Shown here piece by piece: positions 1 through 12,888 of a stretch of DNA of 64,000 nt (positions within the stretch are counted from its first letter, which is position 1; the number at the start of each line of letters is the position of its first letter). A model generated the notes under the pieces. That model had not been told where the DNA came from, made no database searches, and was given only the letters and a program-made list of their open reading frames with translations. Origin of the DNA: Ectobius pallidus. Lineage: Eukaryota; Arthropoda; Insecta; Blattodea; Ectobiidae. The position numbers and the translations under genes were made by a program. The stretch is from the NCBI GenBank assembly GCA_964059195.1, contig CAXKWD010000002.1:49130923-49194922 (forward strand), in the 5' to 3' direction.

Positions 1-655
1 CAACAATAGCGGTTTGAACTTCCTGTAATTCACCTTGTTTTTATAATATGTATTGCCACTATTAAACTTCCAGCCCTCGTATTTTTGTTGGAAAGAAAAT
101 GCATATAGCCTATCCGAAAAATGCCGAATATTATATATTTTCACACATATTTACAGAATGAAAATAGTAACTTATAACTTTGCCGATAGATAATATTAAA
201 ACAAATGTAAAATTAGTTCACGTTTTGTTCTTATATCTGTGCAATAAGATAATTAGGTTAATAGTCTTCCCAGAATAGCAACAGCGCACAGCCAGATCGC
301 TCTTTCACTGCCAGTGATCTGTCATTATTGTGAAAACAAACCCACTACATGACGAACATAGTCTGGTCGTTGCCAAGTTGCGTGGATACGTCGACTTCGC
401 GTTAATTTTTTAATTTAATTTTCACGAAAACTGCCAACTGTGTGGAAAAAACAGCAAACTGAAAATCATTCTTATTCTTTACTCTGCTGATGTGATAAAA
501 AAAATTAGAACACCATGTAGCAATTATGTGTGCGTAATGTAACAAGCCCATGTCTATAGATTTATAGGCACGTAAAACAACTCCTGCGGAACAAAATTTC
601 GACACACCGGCGACGGTCACATCGTGAAATAACCATAAAAGTTGATAATCGTAAC
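1..655. other. 5' flank, no gene seen
   Basis: AT-rich sequence with no recognisable coding similarity. The 72-codon frame at 402-620 on the minus strand has no family features. Confidence 0.5.
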
Positions 656-1438
656 TAGACTTCGGACTTTTAGGTCGCTAAAAATGCTGTTATGGTACCT
701 AAACTAGACTCTAAAAATTGGAAAACAGGTTCTAAAAATCTTAAAATAGTCTCTTATAAAATCGTTAAGTTGCCAATTTTCTGAAATATCTCAATTGCAA
801 TGCAGAATATTATATTTATTGAAGTCACCATTAATCAATAATCATGATAAAACACAGGTATAGGCCTATGGCACACAGAATTATATAGACCTATTACTAG
901 GGCCTGTATTACTACCATAACAGTGAAAACCTAATCCCTGCGCCCAGAAGCTACGCACGCTAGCATATTCATCCCTCAGTGATTCAGAGAACTAAGTTTT
1001 TTTTTTCTGTTTGTTTGTTTGTTTGTGTATGTGTTTTTTTTAATTTAATTTAATTTTATTTTATTAATACTGGATGTGGGAGTCGGGAGAAAAACACTAC
1101 ATTTTCGTGGGAATTGCAAGGAATTTTTCTACTGAAGACTAAACATTTCTTACTATTTAACCACCTCACAAATGTGTGTCATGTACTACACATTCCGAGC
1201 TAAAAATTTAGTATGAACTGAAAATAAATGCTATAATTTACAACAAAAAATATCTTATTTTGAACTTTAGAAGAAAAACAAGCAAAAAGGCAATATTAGG
1301 CTCTAACGTAAAAATAGGCTGTTTTAGGTCCTATAAAAGTATCAGTTTTAGGCATGGTCACTTATGAAACATATACAAGTTTTCGTCCATATATTACTTA
1401 AGGATTAAAATAGGTTTTTACCTAAAATCCGAAGTCTA
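656..1438. mobile_element. Non-autonomous hAT-like element, 783 bp
   Basis: Terminal inverted repeats TAGACTTCGGA...TTTTAGGT and ACCTAAAA...TCCGAAGTCTA are flanked by a perfect 8-bp duplication ATCGTAAC (648-655 and 1439-1446). The interior is AT-rich with repeated TTTTAGG/CTAAAA motifs near both ends and a GTTT run at about 1010-1027. No transposase is visible. The 8-bp duplication and the TIR starting TAG point to hAT. Confidence 0.85.
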
Positions 1439-1446
1439 ATCGTAAC

Positions 1447-2002
1447 AAACATTCAACTTATCTTGCACGTTGATGGGGTTGCAGTATCGCCGTGCTCCCG
1501 TGGCAACATCTTGTACACGTTTGTAGTGCAGGTTGCCGAGTGGGAGCAGTCAGGCGTTACCTGAATTCACACCTGCGCTCTTTGTTAGTCTACCTCTCCC
1601 CATCTTACTCATGCATTAATTCCCGTGTTCGCCACCATATGACGCTCCGTTTCAATTGAATTACAGATGATAGGGGCCCATTAATAGCTCCATAACGAAC
1701 CTGAATTCATCTCATAAAGTCAATTACATAATTATATGCTTCTAGGTGGATTGTATTTCGAGCACATTGTAAAGGCGATTTTAAAGTGTTTAATTATGCC
1801 AATGCGTTACACGTAAGCTGCTGTCACCTCAATCAGTTTCCCCTAGTATTAGATCTGAAATGCAGCAATGATAAAATTGCAAAGTTGACTCACTACCAGC
1901 AGCAAGCTGAACGTTGTGGTTGTGCCCAAGAAGGAATCTACGTCAATGCAGGCTTCTCCACTTTTCCAGTCTCTTGTATATTTATTCGACACTCGTCATT
2001 GG
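1447..2002. other. 5' flank, no gene seen
   Basis: Contains a 97-codon frame (1786-2079) whose last part is the start of the LINE tail below; the upstream part shows no family features. Confidence 0.4.
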
Positions 2003-2260
2003 ATATAGTGAGGGTAATTAAATCAGGGAAGTTGAAATGGGCTGGACATGTTGAAGGAAAGACATCTCAAAAATATTGACTGGGAGACCCGAAGGGAAAA
2101 TATCACTTGGAAGACCTAGACGTAGGTGGGAGGACAATATTAGGATAGATTTAAGGGAAGTACAATTTGCGAGGTATGGTTGGGAGGAGTTTAGTACAGA
2201 ATAGGTTTGAATGGCGGGATCATGTAAGCGCGACAATGAACCTTCAGGTTCCATAAAATA
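2003..2260 (+). mobile_element. LINE 3' end (RTE-like reverse transcriptase tail), broken
   Basis: Decayed C-terminal tail of an endonuclease/reverse-transcriptase polyprotein. Across frames one reads KSGKLKWAGHV, then GRPEGKISLGRPRRRWEDN, then remnants of the final tryptophan-rich segment. The motif set (RWxGHV, GRPxxRWxDxI) is typical of this LINE tail. Frameshifts and stops break it. The same family recurs at 8563-8905. Confidence 0.75.
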
Positions 2261-3399
2261 GATAATGTTCCTTTAGCTTGCTTAGGAATTGTCTATTGCC
2301 ATTGAGTGAGTGAGTATTGGTGGAGAATACAAGACTAGGCATATACTAGGCTTATTTGAACTATTCGGTTAGCAAAATGAACACTTATTTCGGCAATAAA
2401 AAATATTTTCCTGCAGAAATATGTAAGGTTCCTCTTCTGTAATTTAAAGAATAACTATTTTACAGCATATTTCGAATAATTTTTCTTGGCCGAATGTACC
2501 CTCTCCACTTTCATAGGAGAATAATTTAATGGTTCATTTATCTATGTCTGTTAGCCTATCTTTGTTGAACAATTTACCTATCAGAGGGAAAATTACTATA
2601 TGATCCAGAATCTACAGACACAAGGATTGTAGTTCGGAAACGATATAGTAGCACTTCTCGTAGTATAGGCCTATATGCAAATATAAGCTAGATATTACGT
2701 ACTCGCGGAATAGACCTACATGTTGTTTGTATTCTATGGTATAAGTAAAGTCATACTATTTCTGCTACTAAGTTATTTCTAAATTACTAACATTACTACT
2801 GCAACTATTACTACTATTACTACTTATTTATTACTACTACCGCAAAATAAAATCCACCCATTTGATTATGTGTAGAAAGAATAAAATTGTATCTTGCATG
2901 ATAAAGGGGATGAAAACGATAGCTCATACACTTAGGCATAGGCCTACTAAAAACAAACTCAGTATACTGCAAGTTTTTCATGGTGCTTTTATCGTATTTC
3001 AGCATAATTTAAAGCTTCCATAATAAACATTATTATAAGAGAGCAGGAAAGTACACATTAAAGCAATAAAAACAAGCATTTTTATAAACATAGCCATTGT
3101 ATAGGGGCGGTACATAGCATTAAATGGAATAAATTGAGAACAAATAAAAGTGATTCGTGTATAAGCCTGTGAGGTGTGTCATGTATGTAGATTGCTGTTT
3201 GCTAGAGGACGGTGAAGGGGTAAAGGGGTTGTGGAAGGGTGGCGGTGGTGGTGGATATTTGATCTCCCCACTCCTGTGCTCTTCTCACCCCTCCAGTCCC
3301 TCATCCTATCCTACTCTCTCTTACACACACACAGAGGCAGCAGCAAGTATGAAAAAGCATTTCGTTCTAATTCGTGCATGTTCGGGAATGAGGGTTGGT
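2261..3399. other. 5' flank, no gene seen
   Basis: AT-rich until about 3200, then increasingly GC-rich with a GGT/GGC run (3236-3254) and pyrimidine/CA tracts near 3300-3335, leading into the proposed promoter. Confidence 0.45.
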
Positions 3400-3520
3400 T
3401 TTCTGGGTTGTAGAATGAGTAGTGTGGTGTTTAGCCGGCGCGCGCCGCCACTAGTCGGCTGATGATCAAGCTCGCCGTTCTAGCCAGCCGATGCTCAGAT
3501 GTTCACTGTTTCAGTAGGCC
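3400..3520 (+). promoter_or_regulatory. zfh1: Candidate zfh1 promoter / 5' UTR
   Basis: This is a locally GC- and CpG-rich stretch (GCCGGCGCGCGCCGCC around 3434-3449) in otherwise AT-rich DNA, lying directly before the proposed start codon. A pyrimidine-rich tract and a short CA run lie just upstream (3290-3335). TTTCAGTAGG at 3510-3519 resembles an insect initiator, but it also resembles a 3' splice site (CTGTTTCAG then TAGGCC), so the coding exon could be preceded by a separate leader exon. No convincing TATA box was seen. Promoter function is inferred from position and composition only. Confidence 0.4.
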
Positions 3521-3605
3521 ATGGTGGCGCGTGGTGGTAGCATGTTTCCGTGTTACGATAGTTATTCGTACCGACTTTGGAGCCTAGCCAACGTGTGGAG
3601 TCAAT
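3521..3605 (+). CDS. zfh1: zfh1 exon 1 (proposed first coding exon, 5' partial gene model)
   Basis: Proposed N-terminus of the zinc-finger/homeodomain transcriptional repressor Zfh1. The start ATG sits in a good context (GGCC before it, G after it), and an in-frame TAG two codons upstream (3515-3517) excludes an earlier start in this frame. It encodes 28 residues, beginning MVARGGSMFPCYDSYS and rich in Tyr, Ser and Trp. A strong donor follows (AAT then GTGAGT at 3606). One base of a split codon is left over, which matches the two bases that open the exon at 34117; the joined codon TTT gives Phe29. The second Met (residue 8) is an alternative start. I do not recognise this peptide from other species, and an unseen exon in intron 1 cannot be excluded, so the link to exon 2 is inference. 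Confidence 0.5.
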
Positions 3606-6600
3606 GTGAGTACATTATTATCTTGTCAATGTGTTTGTTTTATTCAATTAGTGTTTTGTGTGAATCTTCGTTTTCGTTTGTTTTTTTTTACGTTCTCTTT
3701 TTTTTAACTTTGAAGCGGTCTATTTGTTTTCACACTGCGATTGATATTACAAGTGAAGCATGATTTTGAAATTAACGTAAAGAGTTTTCAAAAATTCAAG
3801 TGTTGTATTAAATAATTATTTAGAAACAACGGGTACAACGCTTATTAGTTCGTTTCAAATGTGTTTTCAATTTTCATTATTTCGTTGAACAGCGGAATGG
3901 CACGTAACATTTTTGTTACATATTAAGATAAAAATGCACATTACTTAATTTTCAGCGATTTTAAAACATTTCATATTTGGTATGGCAATTGAAATTGTGA
4001 AGAAAATACTGTGAAGGTAGACCTATTCATTAAAAACCTTTTAAAATATTGTGGTAGTTATATTTAATGTTTTCATTAGGAAAATTAATAACAGGCATTA
4101 TAAATGCACGTGTGATTTAATTACATTCTCTCTGTTTAGAAAAAGCATCAAACATAAAAGTATTTACAATCATTTCACTATTCTGTGCAAAAACAGACCG
4201 TGAAAATCTTCCCTGTTAAATTTTAACAGTGAATTAATATGAGAATGATTAGGCCTGTACATACAAATCTCGTGTTTTCTTGTAAGTTACTTGATCTCGA
4301 ATTAGTCTGTAGAATAGGAGAATGTTAGGTTAGTGTGCGACTTTGAAGTTTCGTTTAATTTCTAAACCGAGGACAACAAAATAGCCTTATAGTCTACGTT
4401 TGGGCCTATGTTTATTGAGTGGAGCTCAGTGTGTTTTATTTACAAGAAAAATATCCTTTTTCGCTAACACAAGTAAATATTATAGCATTAGTAGTCCCCT
4501 AAGACACACCTGAAATGTAGATACACCACAGTTACACATTATAAATTCCTGTAAATAGTAAGATTACACGTTTGCTTCGTATATGTTTTCTCAGTATATT
4601 TGCTCAATATAATTTTTTGTGATCCTAATACCTTGCCTCTATAGGCAGCCTAAAATGCCAAGATTTTAGAAGAAAAACAAATGAAATTAAGTTAATAATG
4701 TGAACTGAAAACTTATTGTTTACATCTTGTATAGATCCACGTGTGACTCTAATTGTTATAGAATTTAAAACGTAGAGCTTCGATAAAGCTTACTGTTTTG
4801 TGGTGATTATGTAGTGAATTTGTTTTTTTTTCCCCTCCGTGGGGTATAAATTAGACTATGTGTTTTTACGTCATTAAATATCTAGTTAATTTGTGTAACG
4901 AATGATGATATAAAACAATTTCATTGAAATCAATATCATTAATTATGCAGTTTTTAAATTAAGTTATGATTTTAATTTTGAAATGTAGAATAATGTGTTT
5001 ATGTATATTTTATTTTATAGCATAGTCGAATGCTTTGTTAAAAGTGATCATTGACTGTACTGCTCACTGGCATGTACTTTTATTAATATGGTTTTGAAAA
5101 TTATCAATAGACGGGGTCTATAACAATAATTCAACTTGTCAAAGAGTTCTGTATAGTTCGTAATCAATAGCCCAGTTATGTGGAATATTTGTGTATGAAT
5201 GTGTGTTTATTTATAGGATCATAAACGTAGCCTGTTCAATCGGTGGTTGCTAAAAAAATTATTATCGATATACAAATATTCAACAGAGCCCATGCTATAA
5301 ATTACGCAGATACTTTTCCGAACCAATCAATTTATTTGCAGTGCAAAATGTAAATGTGTTCAGAAGTGAACATAACCTGTAGGCGTCAGACATTAATAAT
5401 TCAGTTCGATTCCATTTTGAAAATTGGGTTTTCCGCATCGCATTAGTCTTTTGTCATTACTTTCAACTTTGTGTGTTTATGATGATTGGGAAACGGAATC
5501 GTGTTAGTGGTAGAGCAGCTGTCAAATGTCTGAACTAATTTACGTTTAATTTAACATTGCTAATTACTTCAACTATTGTAGCCTATATAGACTTTTATGT
5601 ACTGTAAGATTTTTGTATTCGTAAAACGTTTATGATCCTATTTTTGTTTATTTTTTACACTGTCACGAGGATAGGCCTATATGGTTATATTGTAGTTGCT
5701 GTTTTCGTCATAATATTTACTCTTAAATATTTTTCGTTTTACCTATGTGTTGAGTTATTTCCCATTGAACTTATATTAAGTTAACATAATATTGTCAATA
5801 ATAATTTTAAAGTTGCAATTTTTTGCAGTTAACACACTAATGGTAAGGTAGGCCTATTGCAGAATTTACTGTTGAGATTTTATATAGGCCAGTATCCCTT
5901 ATAAGTCCAGGTTCTCTTATGTTTTTTCTCTTTTCTTATTCGCGTACCTTTTTTCTTAATGCATTTATGTCTTGAATTTGAATGTGTGGGGAAATATAAA
6001 ATTATTAACTTTTGTTATTGTTTCTGTCAGCTGTCAAATTTTAAAATACTGTAATACTTTTGTTTTTATTCTTTCATTTACTTCACTGAATTGTTTCAAA
6101 TAGGTTGTAAGTAGTCTTTATGATTTTCACATCTAAATCATATCTTAAATCTAGATATTTTCAAATTATTTTCCAGTGTTTATGTTTCAATCTTCGTGCA
6201 GTTAAGTTGTACATTGGCTAATAGTTTCTAAGAAACTAAAACAAAAATTCACAATGCACATTATTTGGTCCCATACAAAATTAATTTATCCCCAAACTTT
6301 CCTAATATTAATTATGCAATAGGCCTACGATTCGCTGACGTTTGTTTCAAGTTTAAAGCAGTCTTATAGGTTATGAATGAATAAAAAGTAAATCTGAAAT
6401 CTATATGTCAGGAATTACATTAGGTATATTGCTTCACAGGAACGAATAAGGCCTACTCACATTAAAATATAATGTAGATATCGGTAGTCATACATATCTG
6501 TAGAATGCTCAACATAATATAAATATTCAATGGCTAGTTGTGTTTCAAATCTTTTATTTACATTATTATTTACACTGACATCGTTATGAAGAAATGAATC

Positions 6601-6745
6601 AATCAAGGCGGGCTAACAATATCAATAATCGATTGGCAATTTGTTACGTTATGTTTAATACCTTCATTGTGGGTCATGAAATAATATTGTAGCGTCTTAT
6701 ATAAATTATTGTATTGTATTGTATTAATGTAACTTAATATTCAGT

Positions 6746-7058
6746 ACCGGTCAGCCGATTTGGTCCAAATTCAATAGGCTTGTACCCAAGGACATCATAA
6801 ATGCGTGTGCCAAGTTTCATGATAATCCAATAAAGCGTGTTTCAGTTATCGCGCTTTTCTAATACATTACCATAAAAATAGGCACTTAATTAGGTATTAC
6901 TCCTGTACCGGTCAACCGATTAGGTCCAGTAGCAATAGGCTTCTTCCCATGGACGTTATTAATGCCTATACCAAGTTTCATGAAAATCCGATAAAGTGTA
7001 TTTGAGCTAGACCTACATGTACCTACATATACATGTAGGTCTAGATTTGAGTTATCGC
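6746..7058. repeat. Imperfect tandem duplication of a dispersed-type repeat
   Basis: Two related units: 6746-6860 and 6904-7058. Both run from GTACCGGTCA.CCGATT through AATAGGCTT, CCAAGTTTCATGA and a GTTATCGC ending. The wording resembles degenerate dispersed repeats common in insect genomes. The second unit is interrupted by a perfect palindrome (7007-7044). Confidence 0.65.
7007..7045. repeat. Small palindromic insertion
   Basis: Perfect 15-bp inverted arms (7007-7021 and 7030-7044, CTAGACCTACATGTA) around an 8-nt loop. It is flanked by TTTGAG on both sides (7001-7006 and 7046-7051). The paralogous first unit reads TTTCAGTTATCG without interruption. Confidence 0.7.
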
Positions 7059-7062
7059 TCGT

Positions 7063-7450
7063 ACATAAATAAATAAATAAATAAATCTTTATTGTAGCAA
7101 CAAATGAGTACATCAAATGTATTACATCCGTCAAATCTAAATAAACTACTACTAACATCAAAATTATTACTCTAATAACATGCTAAAATAATCAATACAT
7201 TGTCATAACTTTTAAACAGCAAAATTAATATCGAAGAATTCCTCTACTTTATATATACAGTTATTGGTCAAGATTGTTTGTAATTCTTTCTTGAATCTGG
7301 GGTATGGTAACAGTTTTACAGACAAAGGAAGAGCATTATAAAATTTAATAGACAAACACACGGACTGACGGACAGACATTTTCCCATCCCCACACACAAT
7401 CTCATAAAGTACCATACTGGCACTTAATAAAGAAATCTTAAATTCCATAT
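7063..7450 (-). mobile_element. LINE 3' end (CR1/Jockey-like), minus strand
   Basis: The minus-strand frame (7212-7448) ends with SIKFYNALPLSVKLLP and a basic tail, matching the extreme C-terminus of CR1/Jockey-type LINE reverse transcriptases (KLYNxLP...FKxxL). The 3' UTR ends in a TTTA run (7066-7090 on the + strand), as expected for a LINE tail. Confidence 0.65.
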
Positions 7451-8244
7451 TAAGAATTAAGTTTAAAAATTAAGAAACTCCTTGCCGAAGTAGCTCCAGT
7501 TTTTTTGTATTAACACGCCTCTCCCAGTGAGGTAGGAACTTGTTTGTTCAGCACACGCAACTCTGACTTGTATTGTTCCTAATTTGCACAATTCCTCACT
7601 TGGCACGCCGTGTCACCTCTTGACCTCGCTAATTACCTATGTGCCAAATGGCATTCTTACTTTCATCTACGTTACGTGACCGTTTAACCTTTGCTATAGG
7701 TTACTTCACTCAGGAAGCTAAGATAGCGCTCCTGCAGATGGGCAAGCTGCAAGAATGTCTTCTGTCTGCAAATGCTTTAAGTTAGTATCTTAGGTTACGA
7801 TATTCGGGATATAAGAATGTACGATATTCGGGAAAATTCCAAATTCGAGATTTAAAGGATCTCTGATGTCACCGAGTTACAGTATTGTTTTGTTTTGTAA
7901 GTCTGATCAGTCTTTAGTCTGTTCGGTGTGGTCCAAGCGACTCACGCAGTCAGCGTTCTTTTTTATTTGAATTTTTGTTGTGTAATTAGAAAAACTAAAA
8001 GCAGCTTTGTATGAAACGGTAAATTTTTTCGGTTCTGTAGAAAACTGTAGAATTCACGAAACTTCTGTAAGAATAGAAGATGGTTACAGTCAAACTTCGG
8101 AAGTATTCTTATATTTCCTCTTTACACTTAGCTCCATTCAAATCATTATGACCCTAGAAAATTTATCTAGCCTGTAAGGTATTGTGGTTAAAAATAGCCT
8201 ATTCTATAGTAAAATTCGATAATTTTTCATAGTAGGCTAGGTGT

Positions 8245-8297
8245 GCCCGGGCGGCTTGGGTCGCTTAAATCGCGTAAAACTAAGATAAAGAAAGAAA
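8245..8297 (+). mobile_element. 5'-truncated SINE tail, 53 bp
   Basis: Carries GCGGCTTGGGTCGCTTAAAT and an AAAG-rich tail, the 3' end of the SINE at 47840-48241. Flanked by a perfect 11-bp duplication AGGCTAGGTGT (8234-8244 and 8297-8307), so it is a genuine, severely truncated insertion. Confidence 0.75.
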
Positions 8298-8562
8298 GGC
8301 TAGGTGTAATATTGAAAAACGTAAGTAGGCCTAATAACTTTGTGCCAAAGAAATATCTCGTGATAACCAGTAGGTGTATCGATAGGCCTTACCCATAAGA
8401 AACTATAACTTCTACTGCATTAGTAGCCTACCTTATGCCTACTTAAAATACAAGAAAATAGCATTTTAGACTGCAGCATAAAATGTAAGTGAGTATGATT
8501 TTTTTAGTACTTATTACGATGCTTAAAATCGAGGGGAAGAACATAATATGAGTGTGTTCAAA

Positions 8563-8905
8563 AACAGGCTGCTTAGAAAAATATTCGGACTTAAGAGAGA
8601 GGAAAACTGGGACTGGAGAAACTAAAAAGCGACGAGCTTCATAATCTGTACTCTTCACCGAATATAATAAGGGTATTTAAATCACGGAGGATTAGGCTAA
8701 ATGGGCTGGACAGGTTGCACGCGTGGGGGGAGGAAGGACATATCTCAAAAATATTAACTTGGAAACCCGAACGAAAAAGTCCACTTGGAAGACCTACACA
8801 TAGGTGGTAGGACAATATTAGAATAGATTGAAGAGGAGTAGGATTTGAGAAGATTATTTGGATGGAGTTAGCACAGGAAATGGTTGAAAGGCGGGCTCAT
8901 GTAAG
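8563..8905 (+). mobile_element. LINE 3' end (RTE-like), broken
   Basis: Same family as 2003-2260. Across frames one reads RKIFGLKRE, ELHNLYSS, the ...GRPTHRWWDNIRID stretch and WMELAQEMVERRAHV, the expected order for the tail of an RTE-like endonuclease/reverse transcriptase. Frameshifted and not functional. Confidence 0.75.
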
Positions 8906-10163
8906 TAAGGGTTGTTTAATATTAGAAAGTGTTTTCAGAGTATACAATTTGCATTTTGATAATTTATGAGATTATCGCACTCATTAGACAGTGTTTCTTT
9001 CTTTTTTTAAAAGATATGTCAGCAATAGCGAAGAGAACCGCGATAAGAACTAATAATTCCTTAAAAATCTGACATAAGTTAACACTGTCATTCTAAAAAT
9101 TAACAGTTCCTTTTGTATGGCTACATTGGTAACGAACAGTGTCTTCAGTATTCAACCAATCCAAATATTGTTAGGCCTAAAGTTTCCATAGGCATGTAGG
9201 ATCTCTTTGAAAAGAGGAACAATGTCATATCCCAACGAAAAATTTCCATTTTAGAAGTAGAAGCCAGTAGTAGGTAGATAAACTATACAGATTATTGATC
9301 CTTCGTAGGATGTTGTTGGCTAATTTAATTATAGGTCAGAGTTAATATTTTACAATAAGTTTAATAGTAGACCTACATTTTAATCCAACTTACTTCCAAA
9401 CAGGATATTTCATTATTGTTTTTCTTTATAATGTGTATGCAATGATTTGATCACATATTTTGTTTATGGTGCAAGGTACGCTACCATGTGTTAGAAATAG
9501 GCCTAATAAAAGTAGGCCTACAAGAATAAGTCAACTTTCTGAGCCCTCAATATTTACATTTTAAATATTTAAGTTTCAAATTAATCTGAAATTGAATTGT
9601 TCATTATTCCCATGTAGCCTACACTTCCAGCCTATTCTGGATATGACGGTGTTCACATTTATACTGCCAAATTACTTTAATATTATTTTCTTATTGTTAA
9701 TGCGTATTTTATTCCATTACTTTTAGTTTTACGTGGATGCCTAGTAATTACAAATTATTTCTTATAACATTTAATATTTTTGTTTGCCGTGGGTGTTAGT
9801 GAGTCGTAGATGTTTTTTGTTATTATCATATGAAGTAATTCGTTACTAGAAAACCAAAATGCCAAACAGGTCTAATAAAATAAAAGGGTAACATTAAATA
9901 TATTGAACTATGCATTGTAGCGTATTTTTCTAATTGACAAAATAAAACCTAGCGCGTCATATAAGAAGTTAATTCATGACTCCAACTAGTGGTTAATACG
10001 GTAGAACAAGATAAAATACGTAAGATCTGGCCACAATGGTCGTAGGCTTAATATTTAATTTAATTATTTATTTAACCTGGTGAATAATTACAACATAACT
10101 ATAAAAATACAAGAAAAATACAGTAAGAAAAAAAAATTACTAGCATTAAAGATACTAAATGGC

Positions 10164-10194
<31 letters not shown>

Positions 10195-11627
10195 CTAAAT
10201 AATTAAAATTATAGTAAAACAAAATACAATGATATAAAACCATAACAAAATCTTACACCTTATAACCTTCTATGTTCAAAGCAATATGTTAGTGAATGAT
10301 CTGCTTGTGCTAGTTAGGCCTATGCTCAAAATGGGGTTGGGGTTAGAAGTTTAAAAAATCGTCACCGTAGACATAAGTTGCAATTCTTGATTAAACTAAC
10401 GTCTGGCATAATTCATATGTTGGTATCAGTGTAGTTCTCAGGGTTCAGAGTCGTGACATCTGCATTTTTACGATGGCATCGTTCCTAGGAACAAACTCAT
10501 TATGGAATTTAATGACATGACGCGTATCTTTGCCTCTGTTTTATCTCTCGTAATAGTATATGCCTCCTTAAACACAGTTTTAAAGCCAAATGCTCATAAA
10601 GACTGGCGGCTTTTTTTTAAAGCACTTGAACAACACGGCTTGTATTTTTCGGATTTGGTGCGTATAGGTATCCTACATTTTCCTTTTTATAGCCTACTCT
10701 ATGTAAATCAAGTGATACTGTTCTCCATATTTGGTTTATGGTTTGACACAGTTTACTTTCTCATATGCGTAAAATAATCTAGCTAAGAAAATCCTGTTAA
10801 CAGCCAAAGATAATCTAATTCGAAATTTGGATGAATAACACATTATAAGACTGCGTCTTCTAAATCGGTCTGCCGTCAGTATATGTAAGGAAATAAGATA
10901 ATCTAGTGGGTGTGGGCCTACTACAGTGTAAAAAAAGAGTTGCTGGTAGGCCTGTCATATATTTTTAGCAACATACTGTTGACATTAAACGAATCGATCT
11001 GGAGGTTAACTTTTGAGATCTATTAAAAAAATAACTTATTTTCTGCATATCATAATTGCACTTATTACCGATTAAACAAAAGCATTCTAGCATTTCGTTA
11101 TATCAGTTTACCTGATTTTATTTAAAATATGAATAGGACATTAAAATAAAAAAAATTATGGATAATATAACAATTTTGTTTGGACTAATCTACTGTATTT
11201 CTTTCTAGGCCTAATTCAGTATTTCGCAGGTTTACTAACCACTGTTCGTCAAAAGTTCCCTTTAGAAGTTCTGCACGAATACCTGTTCAAATGGTGAAGC
11301 TTTTAGGCTAGTTGAAACATTTTTTAGAGAAAAATATCTGAAGGGTAGTTACAAGCGACGCACTCTTTTAACGCAATCTTGCCTGATGAACAATACAGCT
11401 TTGCATCACGTTGAAACAACTGAATACGCGTTCTTTGCAATACGCCTCTTATTCTATAACTCATCGGAATGTGAAGTGAGAAATATGTATTGTCAACACT
11501 TAGGGTTAAGAAAGTTATGTGAGTGCATTAATCAGATTTTGGCGTTGGGTATTCTTTGAGGATGCGATACGGTAACGGCATTCTCGCCATTTCTACAACC
11601 ATTTTACGTCCTAGCCTACATAATAAT
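8906..11627. other. Intron 1 sequence, no gene seen
   Basis: AT-rich intronic sequence with several TAGGCCTA octamers. The 91-codon frame at 10502-10777 is hydrophobic but has no recognisable family, and no splice or promoter context distinguishes it. Confidence 0.4.
10163..10193. repeat. AAT microsatellite
   Basis: About ten uninterrupted copies of AAT. Confidence 0.95.
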
Positions 11628-12076
11628 TAGGGGGCGGATTTCTATGACCTAAAAAATAGATATATACAAGCATTTGTGACCTAAAAAACATTAAAATATG
11701 ACCAATAAAATTAAAAATATGACTTTACCACACTTTTAGGTTTTATTAAAATTCATTTTATTAAAATACAATGTTAATTATTTAAAATATCTGTAAATTC
11801 TCAAAAAGTATCATTATAATGCAAAATTTACAAAATGTGATATGAAACTTCAAAATTTCTTTAATATGCACGCAAATATGCCAAAAATATGACCTAAATA
11901 TGCATATTCATACTAAATATGCTACATTAGCTGAAAATTTCCTAAATATGCAGTTATATGCACAATAAAAGCCGTTCCATTTTCACCAGGATGCTTGGAA
12001 TCGGGTTTAAATTAGTCGGAAACCTGAAATAATGCAAAGGGGAAAAATATGACATGACATAGAAATCCGCCCCCTA
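11628..12076. mobile_element. Non-autonomous hAT-like element, 449 bp
   Basis: TIRs TAGGGGGCGGATTTCTATGA at the left and its complement at the right. Flanking octamers ATAATAAT and ATAACATT match at 6 of 8 positions. The interior has many ATATGC and TATGACC motifs. A close copy in the opposite orientation lies at 41663-42129. Confidence 0.8.
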
Positions 12077-12888
12077 ATAACATTATACTAAAAGGCAACA
12101 CTTTTATTTGGGCAGAGAAAGTTGTATAGTTCACGTGAGATTTTTTAATCGTCTATCGTTTTCCTTCGCCGGTTTCTGGATACTTCCTTTGCTTAGCAAG
12201 AAAAATAAAAGAAGCCTACACCAAGAAACACTGCATGCCATAATAATAATGGTTGTACTTCGATTCCGACATTACTCGTGTAACGTAATACCCCTATTAC
12301 ATCCGTCGGTATTACTTCAGTCAGAATAGGTGGAATTTTGTTTGCATAATAGAATCCCGCTTTAATAATACATGCTTACGGGGCTCAAGTTGATAAATAA
12401 TAGTTTCTTAGATGGATTACGAACTAGCTTGATGTAATATACGCACACAGTGTGATAGCATGTTATGTGGCACCTTCCATTAAGGGCGTTAAGACTTGCC
12501 AGTCTGTCAGTCTGTCGTCGCTTTCCCACCACGTGTGAACAGTCTGCTTAGCATGTGTGTTTACGTTTGCTATTCCAGTCCTTGTTAATGCATACCGCAT
12601 CTAGAGATCACCTGCAATTTTCGCTATCCGATACCACTTCTGTTTTATAATAATGGCAGAATTCGTTTCCTCGTGGTCTACCTTTTTATAGGACATAGCC
12701 TGTCTCGTTCCAGATTCGACCGACTTGTCCCAACGCAAATTTCGGTGGTTAATTCCGTAGTTCTACTGTTTTCCACTTAATTCTCGGTGCGTTAATCTAT
12801 AGCCCAGCTCGTCCCGGGCTGTTCAAGATAAGGTGCAACTAGGTAAAGACAAAATATTTCTTCCATCTTAGTGCAGATTAGGGACTGG

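Noticed and set aside
3157..3462. 101-codon frame upstream of exon 1
   Set aside because: Low-complexity Gly/Ser composition over a GGT run and pyrimidine tract; likely promoter or 5' UTR sequence rather than protein.
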